From positions 124,001-188,000 of the forward strand of contig NZ_JARFVB010000001.1 in NCBI RefSeq assembly GCF_029193885.1: a stretch of DNA of 64,000 nt. The letters are read 5' to 3'. Positions 18,035 through 26,782 of this stretch are shown here, one piece after another; within the stretch, counting starts at the first letter, position 1, and every line of letters starts with the position of its first letter. This stretch comes from Flagellimonas yonaguniensis (lineage in GTDB: Bacteria > Bacteroidota > Bacteroidia > Flavobacteriales > Flavobacteriaceae). Position numbers and translations under genes: made by a program. The notes beneath the pieces are model-generated. The model worked only from the letters and a program-made list of their open reading frames with translations, did no database searches and was not told where the DNA came from.

Positions 18035-18769
18035 GTGCAAAAAATCATATCGTATCCACTGACCGTAATTTTCTTTTTGCTCTTTGGTTTGGTCCTGGTC
18101 ATTTTCCACCCTATACAATGGATTTGCCTTAAAGTGTTCGGGTACAATGCACACAAAAAAAGTGTTTCCATCCTAAACTGGTTCATTATGCGATGTACCA
18201 ATGTACTCGGAACACGGTACAGTTTCACGAACAAACAAAATATTCCGATCAACAGACCGCTCATCATCGTTACCAACCACCAAAGCATGTACGATATACC
18301 TCCAATAATTTGGTATATGCGCAAGTTCCACCCCAAGTTTGTGAGCAAAATCGAGTTGGGAAAGGGCATACCGAGTGTGTCTTTCAACCTAAGGCATGGC
18401 GGTTCCGCTCTGATTGACAGAAAAGACCCGAAACAATCCATCGCCGAGCTTCAAAAGTTGGCCAAATACATTGATGCAAACAACCGTAGTGCCGTTATTT
18501 TTCCGGAAGGTACCCGAAGCAGGGACGGAGTACCCAAACCGTTTAGGACCACGGGCCTTAAAGTGATGCTTAAAAATGCACCTTCCGCTTTGATCGTACC
18601 CATCAGTATTAACAATTCATGGAAGTTGTTACGTTATGGTAAATTTCCGATGGGGTTGGGGTCCCATGTTACATTTGAGGTACATCCACCCATGGAAAAC
18701 AAGGGAAACGCTGATGAACTCATTGCCCAAATAGAAAACCAAATTGTTGCTGGGGTCAATACTAAGTAA
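18035..18769 (+). CDS. 1-acyl-sn-glycerol-3-phosphate acyltransferase (PlsC family)
   Basis: 244 residues from a GTG start. One or two N-terminal membrane helices (about 6-30) precede the acyltransferase domain with block I N81-H82-x4-D87 (TNHQSMYDIP) and block III FPEGTRS at 155-161. It acylates lysophosphatidate to phosphatidate at the inner membrane. The start lies shortly after the bacilliredoxin terminator, so its promoter must overlap that region. The stop overlaps the next ATG by one base, so the HD protein is translationally coupled. Confidence 0.93.
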   Translation: MQKIISYPLTVIFFLLFGLVLVIFHPIQWICLKVFGYNAHKKSVSILNWFIMRCTNVLGTRYSFTNKQNIPINRPLIIVTNHQSMYDIPPIIWYMRKFHPKFVSKIELGKGIPSVSFNLRHGGSALIDRKDPKQSIAELQKLAKYIDANNRSAVIFPEGTRSRDGVPKPFRTTGLKVMLKNAPSALIVPISINNSWKLLRYGKFPMGLGSHVTFEVHPPMENKGNADELIAQIENQIVAGVNTK

Positions 18770-19428
18770 TGAAAGAATACCAATTGGTACAAAATACGAT
18801 CGATTTTGTAAAGGAAAAACTCCAAAATGCGGAAGGTGGACATGATTGGTTCCATATTGAACGTGTTTTCAACACCTCCAACTTACTTCTGAATCACGAG
18901 GAGGGGAATACACTGGTAGTACAATTGGCTGCGCTGCTTCATGATATTGCTGACCCTAAATTTTATGATGGGGATGAAAGCGTGGGACCAAAAACAGCAA
19001 GAAACTTTCTTGTCTCCCAATCCGTGGATGAAAAGATCATCGAACATGTGGTAAGCATCATCAAGCACATGTCCTTTAAAAATAGTTTGGAAACGGAAGG
19101 AACAAAATTCACATCCAAGGAACTTCAAATTGTACAGGATGCCGACCGTTTGGATGCGATTGGAGCCATTGGTATTGCAAGAGCTTTCAACTACGGAGGT
19201 TTTAAAAACAGGGAACTACACAATCCGGATGTTCCGCCCAACCTCAACATGACCAAAGAGGAATACAAAAAATCCACAGCTCCCACCATCAATCATTTTT
19301 ACGAAAAACTATTGTTGCTCAAGGATAAAATGAACACCAAAACCGGTAAAAAATTGGCGGAAGAACGCCATCAGTTTATGCTGGACTACCTCGATCAATT
19401 CTATAAAGAGTGGAACGGAGCTGAATAA
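18769..19428 (+). CDS. HD domain phosphohydrolase
   Basis: 219 residues, cytoplasmic. Metal-binding residues of the HD superfamily are visible: H29 (HDWFHIERV), H58-D59 (AALLHDIADP) and the later D in VQDADRLDAIGAIG. This places it with YedJ/YpgQ-like HD hydrolases, some of which are nucleotide (d)NTP pyrophosphohydrolases; the substrate here is not known. It is translationally coupled to plsC-like acyltransferase. Confidence 0.9.
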   Translation: MKEYQLVQNTIDFVKEKLQNAEGGHDWFHIERVFNTSNLLLNHEEGNTLVVQLAALLHDIADPKFYDGDESVGPKTARNFLVSQSVDEKIIEHVVSIIKHMSFKNSLETEGTKFTSKELQIVQDADRLDAIGAIGIARAFNYGGFKNRELHNPDVPPNLNMTKEEYKKSTAPTINHFYEKLLLLKDKMNTKTGKKLAEERHQFMLDYLDQFYKEWNGAE

Positions 19429-19493
19429 TCCCTAGGATTTCTCTGCCCCTTTTTTGTATCTTGGGAACTCACATAAAAATCAAACTAAACAAG

Positions 19494-20918
19494 ATGCAAA
19501 GAAGAAAGTTCATCAAAAATACCGCAGCTGCTTCGGCTGCATTTTCCATTGTCCCGAGCCATGTGATGGGCAAAACCCATGTCCCTCCAAGTGATACCTT
19601 GTATGTGGCAGGTTTTGGTGTTGGTGGAAGAGGAAATGCCGTAATAAATGGCTTAAACGATACAGGGAAGGTAAAATTTGTGGCATTCTGCGACGTAGAT
19701 GACCGTCGCGCCCAACAAACCTACGAGCAATTCCCCGATGTAAAACGGTTTAAGGATTTTAGAAAGGTTTTTGATGCACATTTAAACGATATCGATGCCA
19801 TTGCCGTAGCGAGTCCAGATCATACACACGCTACCATCTCCCTACCCTTTATGCGAGAGAAAAAACACGCTTACGTGGAAAAACCATTGACCCACAATAT
19901 TTATGAGGCCCGTTTGATGACCCAAGTGGCAAAAGAACAGGGAATCGTGACCCAAATGGGAAATCAGGGAGCTTCCAGCGATGGTAGTCGAATAGCCCGC
20001 GAATGGGTAGAATCCGGCATTATTGGAAAGGTTCATACCATAGATTGTTGGACCAACCGACCTGTATGGCCACAAGGTGTTCCCCTACCCACGAAAAAAG
20101 ACAGAATTCCTAGAGGGTTGGATTGGGACCTTTGGTTGGGCCCTGCAAAAATGAGGGACTATAACGATGCCTATCTGCCATTTAAATGGAGAGGTTTCTG
20201 GGACTTCGGAACTGGAGCATTGGGAGATATGGGATGCCACATCATGGAAACACCTTTCAGTGTGCTTGATCTAGGATATCCCAAAGAAGCCGAAGCTAGT
20301 TGTACCACGGTCTGGGTAGATGATTTTGTTGAGGCCGATTACAGTCACTCCTGCCCCCCATCTTCCAAAATCCATTTGAAGTTTGAGCATGAAGAGCATG
20401 GTGATATCGCTTTAAACTGGTACGATGGTGGGATCAAGCCTGATCTTCCAGACGAATTGAAAGATGATGAAACTATTGGCGATTCCGGTGGAGGAAGTGT
20501 GATTTATGGCGATAAAGGTATTTTGGTATGCGATACGTATTCCAGAAATGCAAGATTGCTACCTTCCGAAATGATGGATCTATACAAATCCCCTGCTCCC
20601 AAATATGATAGAGTGCCCGGTGGAATCGATGGGCACTTTGCCAATTTTGTGGATGGTTGCCAAAACGGTACGCCTACCTCCTCCAACTTTGAAAAAGCGG
20701 GAAGACTGACAGAAACCGTACTTATGGGGAATTTGGCTGTCAAAGCATACCAATACAAAGAATTGCAGGAAGGCAAAACTCCACGGGATTGGAACCCTTA
20801 CAACTCGCCTGGAAGAAGAAAACTGTTCTGGGATGGCGATAATATGAAAATTACCAATTACGAGAAAGCCAACGAATGGGTAACCCGTGATTACCGCGAA
20901 GGCTGGGAATTGAAATAA
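19494..20918 (+). CDS. Gfo/Idh/MocA family oxidoreductase with Tat signal
   Basis: 474 residues from the ATG at 19494; the frame is open further upstream to a TTG at 19461, but the ATG gives the signal MQRRKFIKNTAAASAAF directly. The twin arginine suggests Tat export after NAD(P) loading. The nucleotide loop is GFGVGGRG (about 40-47), the EKP motif is at 129-131, and D245/H249 (GDMGCHIMETP) form the catalytic pair. Exported members with tightly bound NAD act on glycosides, in some cases by redox-cycling hydrolysis. It is a single gene with a terminator. Confidence 0.92.
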   Translation: MQRRKFIKNTAAASAAFSIVPSHVMGKTHVPPSDTLYVAGFGVGGRGNAVINGLNDTGKVKFVAFCDVDDRRAQQTYEQFPDVKRFKDFRKVFDAHLNDIDAIAVASPDHTHATISLPFMREKKHAYVEKPLTHNIYEARLMTQVAKEQGIVTQMGNQGASSDGSRIAREWVESGIIGKVHTIDCWTNRPVWPQGVPLPTKKDRIPRGLDWDLWLGPAKMRDYNDAYLPFKWRGFWDFGTGALGDMGCHIMETPFSVLDLGYPKEAEASCTTVWVDDFVEADYSHSCPPSSKIHLKFEHEEHGDIALNWYDGGIKPDLPDELKDDETIGDSGGGSVIYGDKGILVCDTYSRNARLLPSEMMDLYKSPAPKYDRVPGGIDGHFANFVDGCQNGTPTSSNFEKAGRLTETVLMGNLAVKAYQYKELQEGKTPRDWNPYNSPGRRKLFWDGDNMKITNYEKANEWVTRDYREGWELK

Positions 20919-20940
20919 ACAAAACACAAATATCAATGCT

Positions 20941-20974
20941 GAAAATGGCCCGTTTTGGGCCATTTTCTTTTTTG
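20941..20974 (+). terminator. rho-independent terminator after the Tat-exported oxidoreductase
   Basis: Stem GAAAATGGCCC / GGGCCATTTTC with a five-base loop and a run of T after it, 22 bases past the stop. Confidence 0.9.
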
Positions 20975-21085
20975 TCATTCTGAGCGAAGCGAAGAATCTT
21001 TTCAACGTTGTAGGGTTAGACACCAATTCCCCCAAATACATTTCCAAGCCAAGGGATTCTTCTATCATTGTGCTCCCTCAGAATG
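20975..21085. repeat. dispersed palindromic intergenic repeat (TGTCATTCTGAGCG type)
   Basis: The stretch begins TGTCATTCTGAGCGAAGCG with AAGAATCTTTTCAACGTTG after it, and ends with GGGATTCTTCTATC then CCCTCAGAATGACA, the reverse complement of the start, so the ends can pair. The inner part (TTCAACGTTGTAGGGTTAGA) recurs at about 22499 and 23629. The rest up to 21190 holds nothing I recognise. Confidence 0.75.
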
Positions 21086-21190
21086 ACAAATGCTGGAAAA
21101 GTTGAAAATCATATCAAAAATTATCCAGAATCAACAAAGAAACAACCCAATACGTAATACCTGAACTACCAAATCATTGTCCAATTGAGG

Positions 21191-22264
21191 CTAGAACAAT
21201 TTCATCTGCCCATCCTTGTATTGCCCATGAAGTTCCATGTTCAGGCTTGGAAAACTTTTATCACTAAAGTATCGTTTCCTGGCAATTTGAGCCATTTCGT
21301 GTATTTGTTCGGCTATTTTTCCTTCTCCCCTCGTCCTTGTGCCAAACCTACTATCATTTACTGTTCCCCCGTGGCAATCCTGAATCTGGTGCAGTACTTT
21401 TTCCGCCCTTTCAGGCATGGTTTTTTTAATCCAGTCCGAAAAGATTTGTCCTATGGCCCCATTGAGTCGTACCACGGTCAGCCCAAAAGAGAGAGCTCCA
21501 TGGTCGGCCACGGTCTTGGCCAACGGCAACAATTCGTGGGAGTTTATTCCTGGTATCATGGGGGCCAACATTGCATTTACAGGAATACTGTTTTCGGATA
21601 ATACCTGGATTGTTTTCAGTCTTTTTTTGATGGATGCCGTTCTGGGTTCCAGCGTTCGTCTTGTTTTTTCTGACAAAGAAGTGACCGATATGTTGACACC
21701 GACCAATTGATGCTTGTTCAGTTCCTTCAAAATGTCCAAATCACGCAACACCAATGCATTTTTTGTAATGATGCCCACTGGATGTCGGTATTTTAAAAAT
21801 ACTTCGAGGCATTTTCGGGTTATCTCAAACTTTTGTTCTGCGGGCTGGTAACAATCCGTGTTTCCCGATAATACAATGGTCCGTGCCTTCCATTTTTTTT
21901 GCCTGATTTTCGCCTCCAAAAGTTCTGGAGCTGATTTTTTGACCAATATCCGTCGTTCAAAATCCAAGCCTGCGCTATAGCCCCAATATTCGTGGGTGTT
22001 TCTTGCATAGCAATAAATGCATCCATGCTCGCACCCTTGGTAGGGATTCATGGAATAGCCCATTCCCACATCTGGACTGTCCACTTTGTTGACGATGGTC
22101 TTAGGAAAAATGGGGATGTACTGTGTTTTGTTGCTTTCCGCTTCTTCTCCTTCCAATCTACAGAATTCCAAAAAATCATCACGCATTTCAAACTGGTGCT
22201 GCAAAAATCGATTGCTGGTGTTTTTCTGCGCTCCTCTTCCCTTTAAAAATTTTCTGGATGACAT
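21191..22264 (-). CDS. PA0069 family radical SAM protein (SplB-like)
   Basis: 357 residues. The radical SAM cluster ligands are C78, C82 and C85 (NPYQGCEHGCIYCYARN). The start (MSSRKFLKGRGAQKNTSNRF) and the segment NTDCYQPAEQKFEITR are typical of the PA0069 group related to spore photoproduct lyase. The group's substrate is unknown. It is monocistronic, flanked on both sides by dispersed repeats. Confidence 0.92.
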   Translation of the reverse strand: MSSRKFLKGRGAQKNTSNRFLQHQFEMRDDFLEFCRLEGEEAESNKTQYIPIFPKTIVNKVDSPDVGMGYSMNPYQGCEHGCIYCYARNTHEYWGYSAGLDFERRILVKKSAPELLEAKIRQKKWKARTIVLSGNTDCYQPAEQKFEITRKCLEVFLKYRHPVGIITKNALVLRDLDILKELNKHQLVGVNISVTSLSEKTRRTLEPRTASIKKRLKTIQVLSENSIPVNAMLAPMIPGINSHELLPLAKTVADHGALSFGLTVVRLNGAIGQIFSDWIKKTMPERAEKVLHQIQDCHGGTVNDSRFGTRTRGEGKIAEQIHEMAQIARKRYFSDKSFPSLNMELHGQYKDGQMKLF

Positions 22265-22602
22265 ATATTGGATTTATTCCAAATATATGGATTATTTCCT
22301 TTAACTAAATATGGTTGTATAGATGATTAGCTGCAAAAGGACTGATGCGAATAGCACAAATCAGCGTAGAAATCCCTGGTCATTTCGAACCGAACAACGG
22401 AAGTGCAAGACGTCTGAAGCATCTAAGAGATTTCTCGTCGCAAGCCCACTCGAAATGACAACGCCAACCTGTTATTCTGAATGTAGTGAAGCATCATTTC
22501 AACGTTGTAGGGTTAACACGAGTTTCACGGATTTCCTCAAATCTTTTACTTCAACCATTATTAATATGGTTGCTGAGCGTGGTCGAAGCGCAACACTGAA
22601 AT
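22265..22602. repeat. intergenic patch of dispersed repeat fragments
   Basis: No gene. About 22378-22478 holds a repeat of the form TCATTTCGAACCGAAC ... AGATTTCTCGTCGC ... CTCGAAATGACA whose ends are inverted. About 22471-22602 holds a second one (TTATTCTGAATGTAGTGAAG ... TTTCAACGTTGTAGGGTTA ... GGTTGCTGAGCGTGGTCGAA). The second part matches 23601-23733 and belongs to the tandem duplication of the downstream lipoprotein gene. Confidence 0.7.
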
Positions 22603-22632
22603 AAAAAAGCCGAGCTTACGCCCGGCTTTTTC
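22603..22632 (-). terminator. terminator of the first collagen-like lipoprotein gene
   Basis: AAAAAGCCG / CGGCTTTTT stem with an inner A-C mismatch, read on the minus strand with a run of T. An almost identical copy ends the paralogous gene at 23734-23763. Confidence 0.85.
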
Positions 22633-22670
22633 CATCTTTGGTCAGGTGCCCCAAGGGGAAATATCCTTTA

Positions 22671-23438
22671 CTATTCCAAACCAAAATAGGCTGCCACAGC
22701 ATGGTAATCATTGACGTCCACCCCAGCAGCTTTGAGTTCGCTTAACACATTTTCTTGGGGGCTCTTTAAATTTAGATTTAATACCTGGGTTCCTTTCTCA
22801 ATAGCTACAATCATCAAAGATTCTAATTCACCCTCTGGGACAAAATATGAGCTGTCATCCGCTTTATTAAAAAATCCAATTGTCACATCTGCATTATTTT
22901 GGCCAGCCTTAAATTGAAGTGTTGTAAATTGAAGGTTGCCTCGGTAATTACCGGGAACAAAATTATATAAGGAAAACTGATCATCCTTTATATAAAAAAG
23001 AAATGCATAGTCCTGTGGATTGGAAACTACATCAAGGATATCAAAATTTATGGTGTTGCCTGAAAACCCTTGGAGATTCAATACATAATAAAAAACATTG
23101 GCGTTACCATCCTGCCCGTCTGCCCCATCTTGTCCATCAACTCCATCTTGCCCATCTACACCATCTTGTCCGTCAGCTCCATCTTGTCCATCCACTCCTT
23201 GGCAGTCCAAACTATCATAGTTGCCATCCTCGTTGACGTCTTCTTTCTCGTCGCCAATTCCATTCCCGTTCAAATCCCAACAGCTAACGCCATCAGCGCC
23301 ATCGGCCCCGTTGACACCATCTACCCCATCAAGCCCCGGAATTCCGTCAACACCATCCGTTCCATCCTCTCCAGAACAGGATACCAACATTGCTCCCATG
23401 CACATTACGGCCATAACCGTTATTCTAATTGTTTTCAT
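22671..23438 (-). CDS. collagen-like repeat lipoprotein
   Basis: 255 residues. A lipoprotein signal ends in MLVSC (C21). Residues 22-52 and 80-112 are Gly-X-Asp repeats (GVDGVNGADGADG; GQDGVDGQDG), between which sits a Cys-flanked, Asp/Asn-rich, possibly calcium-binding segment (CWDLNGNGIGDEKEDVNED) of the dockerin/TSP3 style. The C-terminal 140 residues are beta-rich with no named fold, ending AVAAYFGLE. It is probably a surface-exposed lipoprotein. The paralogue at 23804-24529 shares signal, repeats, Cys segment and ending; the two arose by tandem duplication. Function is unknown. Confidence 0.85.
   Translation of the reverse strand: MKTIRITVMAVMCMGAMLVSCSGEDGTDGVDGIPGLDGVDGVNGADGADGVSCWDLNGNGIGDEKEDVNEDGNYDSLDCQGVDGQDGADGQDGVDGQDGVDGQDGADGQDGNANVFYYVLNLQGFSGNTINFDILDVVSNPQDYAFLFYIKDDQFSLYNFVPGNYRGNLQFTTLQFKAGQNNADVTIGFFNKADDSSYFVPEGELESLMIVAIEKGTQVLNLNLKSPQENVLSELKAAGVDVNDYHAVAAYFGLE
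23107..23196 (-). repeat. five tandem 18-bp units inside the collagen-like gene
   Basis: Five consecutive units of the form CCATCTTGTCCATCAACT (plus strand) encode five GQDGxD hexapeptides. The paralogue at 23804 lacks this block, so the array has probably expanded after duplication and may vary between strains. Confidence 0.9.
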
Positions 23439-23600
23439 ATTATTATGGTTTTATGTTATCATCAAAATCCTAATGTATAAAAGTGCCATGACAGTTTCGG
23501 GGCCCAATTGACCTATACTAACTATGGATTGACGGATACAGGAAATGAATTGATGAGCTCAAGGAGTAGAAAGTATATTACCTTGCTTTTTCATTGTTCT

Positions 23601-23733
23601 TGCATTCTGAACAAAAGTGAAGGACCTCTTCAACGTTGTAAGGTTAGACATGAATTTCACGGATTTCCTGAATCTTTTACTTCTGCCATAATTCCGTGTG
23701 GTTGCTGAGCGTGGTCGAAGTGCAACATGGAAA
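23601..23733. repeat. second copy of the duplicated downstream flank
   Basis: Matches 22471-22602 through GCATTCTGA, TCTTCAACGTTGTAAGGTTA, TTTCACGGATTTCCT and GGTTGCTGAGCGTGGTCGAA. The similarity continues without a break through the terminator and into the last codons of the paralogous lipoprotein gene. Confidence 0.8.
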
Positions 23734-23763
23734 TAAAAAAGCCGAGCTTACGCCCGGCTTTCT
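23734..23763 (-). terminator. terminator of the second collagen-like lipoprotein gene
   Basis: Same imperfect stem as at 22603-22632 (AAAAAAGCCGAGC / CCCGGCTTTC) with T-rich tail on the minus strand. Confidence 0.8.
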
Positions 23764-23803
23764 CCGTCTTTGGTCAGGTGCCCCAAGGGGGAAATATCCT
23801 TTA

Positions 23804-24529
23804 CTATTCCAAACCAAAATAAGCTGCCACAGCATAATAGTCACTGGTGTCTATTCCAGCATCTTTTAGTTCACTTATTACGCTTTCTTGTGCACTTTTG
23901 TTTCCTTGACTACTAAATTCAATAGACACTACTCTAAATTGTGTAAATGTTCCTTGTGGGACATCCCATGCTGAATCATCAGAAGTATTGTAAAAAAACA
24001 CATTAACATCCGCATTATTTTCATTGGCATACACCCTAGAATATCTAGTATTATTCCCAAGTGGACCAGGAACAGAGTACCATAGATCATCAAAACCATT
24101 GTTGACCTCCAAATAATACAGAAAAGCATAGGAATTCATCTCCTCTTGGGATAATCCTAAGTTTACTGTAAAATCAGTTCCTGCAAAATCGGTAATCAGA
24201 AAATCAATCTTTTCTACATTCGCATTGCCATTTTGACCATTTTGGCCACTGGCACCTTGACAATCCAAGGCATCTACAACTCCATCCAAATTGATGTCCT
24301 CATTGTTTTCGTCTACCGTAATGTCACCAACACCGTTACCATTCAAGTCCCAACAGCTAATGCCATCAGCACCATCGGCACCATCATTGCCATCAGCACC
24401 GTCTACGCCATTTATTCCATCCGTGCCATCTTCACCGGGAATTCCTTGTTCCCCATCAGATCCAGAGCAGGAAGCCAATGTAATTGCCATTGCCAAGATG
24501 GCCATGCTAAATAATTTCAAATTTTTCAT
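23804..24529 (-). CDS. collagen-like repeat lipoprotein, paralogue
   Basis: 241 residues. Lipobox ITLASC (C21), then Gly-X-Y repeats (GEDGTDGINGVDGADG), a Cys-flanked Asp/Asn-rich segment (CWDLNGNGVGDITVDENNED) and a beta-rich C-terminal domain ending YYAVAAYFGLE. The second repeat block is reduced to GASGQNGQNGN. The C-terminal domain has diverged from that of 22671-23438 more than the two ends have. This pattern suggests gene conversion or selection at the ends. Likely an outer-membrane-linked surface lipoprotein; function unknown. Confidence 0.85.
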   Translation of the reverse strand: MKNLKLFSMAILAMAITLASCSGSDGEQGIPGEDGTDGINGVDGADGNDGADGADGISCWDLNGNGVGDITVDENNEDINLDGVVDALDCQGASGQNGQNGNANVEKIDFLITDFAGTDFTVNLGLSQEEMNSYAFLYYLEVNNGFDDLWYSVPGPLGNNTRYSRVYANENNADVNVFFYNTSDDSAWDVPQGTFTQFRVVSIEFSSQGNKSAQESVISELKDAGIDTSDYYAVAAYFGLE

Positions 24530-25204
24530 AAATTTTTGTTTTAATTAGGGTTATTAATGGCTCAAAAATAAGGTGGGCAAATGAGGTAATTCGACCCTAA
24601 TTAACGTAGAGGTGCTGCCACTTGATGAATACCCTATTTGAATTGATAGCAAAAATAATTTGTAGGAATATTCTTTCTTTTTGTTGTTTAAATCAAGAGT
24701 GGAAAAGAGTGTCAAATAGAATTATCGTCGCAAGCTCACTCGAAATGACATTACATTTTTTATCATTCCATGCGGATATAGAACGTAGCAGAATCAAGAC
24801 GTAAAATCCTTTGTAGTGTATGTTGCTTCGATTCCGCTCAGCAACCCGATATTCACTTATGAATTTGATATTCGAAATAACTTCTACATGCAATCAAACA
24901 ATGAACAAAAAAACTGGTCATTTTGAACCGACCAACGGGAGTGTGGGAACTCTATAAGTATGTTATGGGTTTCGTCAGTCGCTATTCCATCAGAATGACA
25001 AGCATTGCTCAATGAGCGATAAACAGTTCACAACAATCAATTGTCCAACGTCTTGACTCTTGCCCCTTGATGCCTCCAAAATGGTTCTCGACCACCCTTT
25101 CGACTGCGCTCAGGGTAACAGCTCGAACTGACACATATACCAATCCAACAACATACAATGTACCGTAATCAATAAAGCAGAGTCACGGCTCTTGATTCTT
25201 TTTC
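24530..25204. repeat. 675-base gene-free stretch of repeat remnants
   Basis: No convincing gene. Fragments of at least four dispersed repeats are visible: TCGTCGCAAGCTCACTCGAA at about 24724, TGGTCATTTTGAACCGACCA at about 24918, TCCATCAGAATGACAAGC at about 24985 and CCTTTCGACTGCGCTCAGGG at about 25096. They seem to be nested and decayed copies. The promoter of the upstream minus-strand lipoprotein gene must lie in the first 100 bases. Confidence 0.6.
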
Positions 25205-26758
25205 TTATTTAAAGTCGACCTTTACCAGCTGTTTTCTACTTCCGTGTTTGGCATAGAAAAGCATTTTATCGTCAGCCTCATCTTTAAGGGGTTTGGAGAC
25301 CATCAATGGTAATCTGGCTTCTTGTTGGTCAATTACTTTTTCATAATCCATTGCCCCATTTTCATCCAAGGAAATCATGAACACATTTCGGTTTCTACTG
25401 AATCCTTGCTTAAATATCAAGCGTTCGTTGTTGATCAACTGTGGCTGTTCGGAGGAAGTGCAGATAAAAAAGTAGGTGTTTCCATTTTTGCAGTACGAAC
25501 TGTAGGATGCATAGGCGCCATCTCCTCGTGTAACTTCGGTCTTATTGATGTTTCTTGCCCATTTCAAATCGCCGTTAATGCCAAGTTTAACGCTGACGAT
25601 ATCATTATAATGATATCGTTCGACCTTTAGAGCATCTCCTGCACCAGTAACTTCCATTCCTGATGTAACAAAATATTCCTCTGCATTGAACAAAATATCT
25701 TTATCATCGGTAACCTCAACTCCTTTAAACACCAAATTTTTGATGTCCTTATCTTCTTCACGGCCAAATTTATCGTCCATGAACTGTTGTGAAAACCCAT
25801 TGTACTTTTGTGCCTCAATATCCATGGTATTGGGGTTTACATCAAAATAGGCGACCCCATTGTACCGATTATCCTTTCTATCCGCATAAAAACCCACACA
25901 GACCAGTTTGTCCTGAACCAAGACTGGATACAATGCTTCGGGATACTTGCCCGGGTCCACAAAAGACTGTGATTTGTTTCCGTTTTGGGATACCTTGATC
26001 AGCTCGTACTGGAACTTTCTTTCATCCACACGAAAACGTCTCTTTTTAAAATAGGCCTTCCCCACAATGTATGCTGTTTGCAGGTCAGATGAGAATGCAA
26101 CATTTTCAAAGGCATAGTTTTTCTCCTCGATTTCATCGGAAAAATCGTATTCAAATTTTTTATTGAGGGCAGTATCGAACATGTGGATCATGTGCTTGTT
26201 GCTCTTTCCTCTTTTGTGATGCGTACTGATCACAAACCCTTTTTTTTCTTCATCAAAAAGGATGGCAGTCGTAAATCCACGAGAAAAATCACGGTTATAG
26301 TAATTCTTGCCTACGGGATCCCTTACCTCTTCGGAAGCAATGGAAAGCAGTTTTTTCTCCTTGAAGTCAAAATCGATAATTGGGCTGGTATGCACCCAAT
26401 ACTCATATTCTTGTTTATTGGGGTTGTAATTTAGGAACAAGAGGTTCAATTGACCGTTCTTTAGAAACCCTTTAACAAAGTCCAGCCCCCTGAGTTTGTA
26501 ATTGTATTCGGAAACCAGTTCCAGATCACTATTGTATTTTTCTATAAGGTAACCTTTGGGTTTAAGTACCAACCCCTGGTAATAGGCCCGTACCAAAACG
26601 TAGCCCCCGGAATCGTCCTCATCGATGGCAACTAGATTGGAATAGCGGTACCTATCGCGGTATTTTTCTCCAAAATCGTAGGAAACGGGCATTTTTTGGC
26701 TGTTCACGGCCATGCCCATGAGCACAAAGCTAAATAGAAGAAGTAGGTTTTTTTTCAT
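25205..26758 (-). CDS. secreted protein of unknown function, possibly beta-propeller
   Basis: 517 residues with a signal peptide (MKKNLLLLFSFVLMGMAVNS, cleavage near SQK). The body is rich in alternating beta-strand segments with repeated aromatic and Asp residues (e.g. NLVAIDEDDSGGYVLVRAYY, GVAYFDVNPNTMDIE), which suggests a propeller or other all-beta fold. No enzyme motif or secretion-system sorting tail is visible. It is 24 bases from the crotonase gene but the two have no obvious link. I do not recognise a named family. Confidence 0.7.
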   Translation of the reverse strand: MKKNLLLLFSFVLMGMAVNSQKMPVSYDFGEKYRDRYRYSNLVAIDEDDSGGYVLVRAYYQGLVLKPKGYLIEKYNSDLELVSEYNYKLRGLDFVKGFLKNGQLNLLFLNYNPNKQEYEYWVHTSPIIDFDFKEKKLLSIASEEVRDPVGKNYYNRDFSRGFTTAILFDEEKKGFVISTHHKRGKSNKHMIHMFDTALNKKFEYDFSDEIEEKNYAFENVAFSSDLQTAYIVGKAYFKKRRFRVDERKFQYELIKVSQNGNKSQSFVDPGKYPEALYPVLVQDKLVCVGFYADRKDNRYNGVAYFDVNPNTMDIEAQKYNGFSQQFMDDKFGREEDKDIKNLVFKGVEVTDDKDILFNAEEYFVTSGMEVTGAGDALKVERYHYNDIVSVKLGINGDLKWARNINKTEVTRGDGAYASYSSYCKNGNTYFFICTSSEQPQLINNERLIFKQGFSRNRNVFMISLDENGAMDYEKVIDQQEARLPLMVSKPLKDEADDKMLFYAKHGSRKQLVKVDFK

Positions 26759-26782
26759 GATCTGGCTTGGTTAGGCCAATGG

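Noticed and set aside
23107..23196. Evenly spaced repeats, possible CRISPR array
   Set aside because: The 18-bp units are contiguous without spacers and encode GQDGxD hexapeptides inside a lipoprotein gene.
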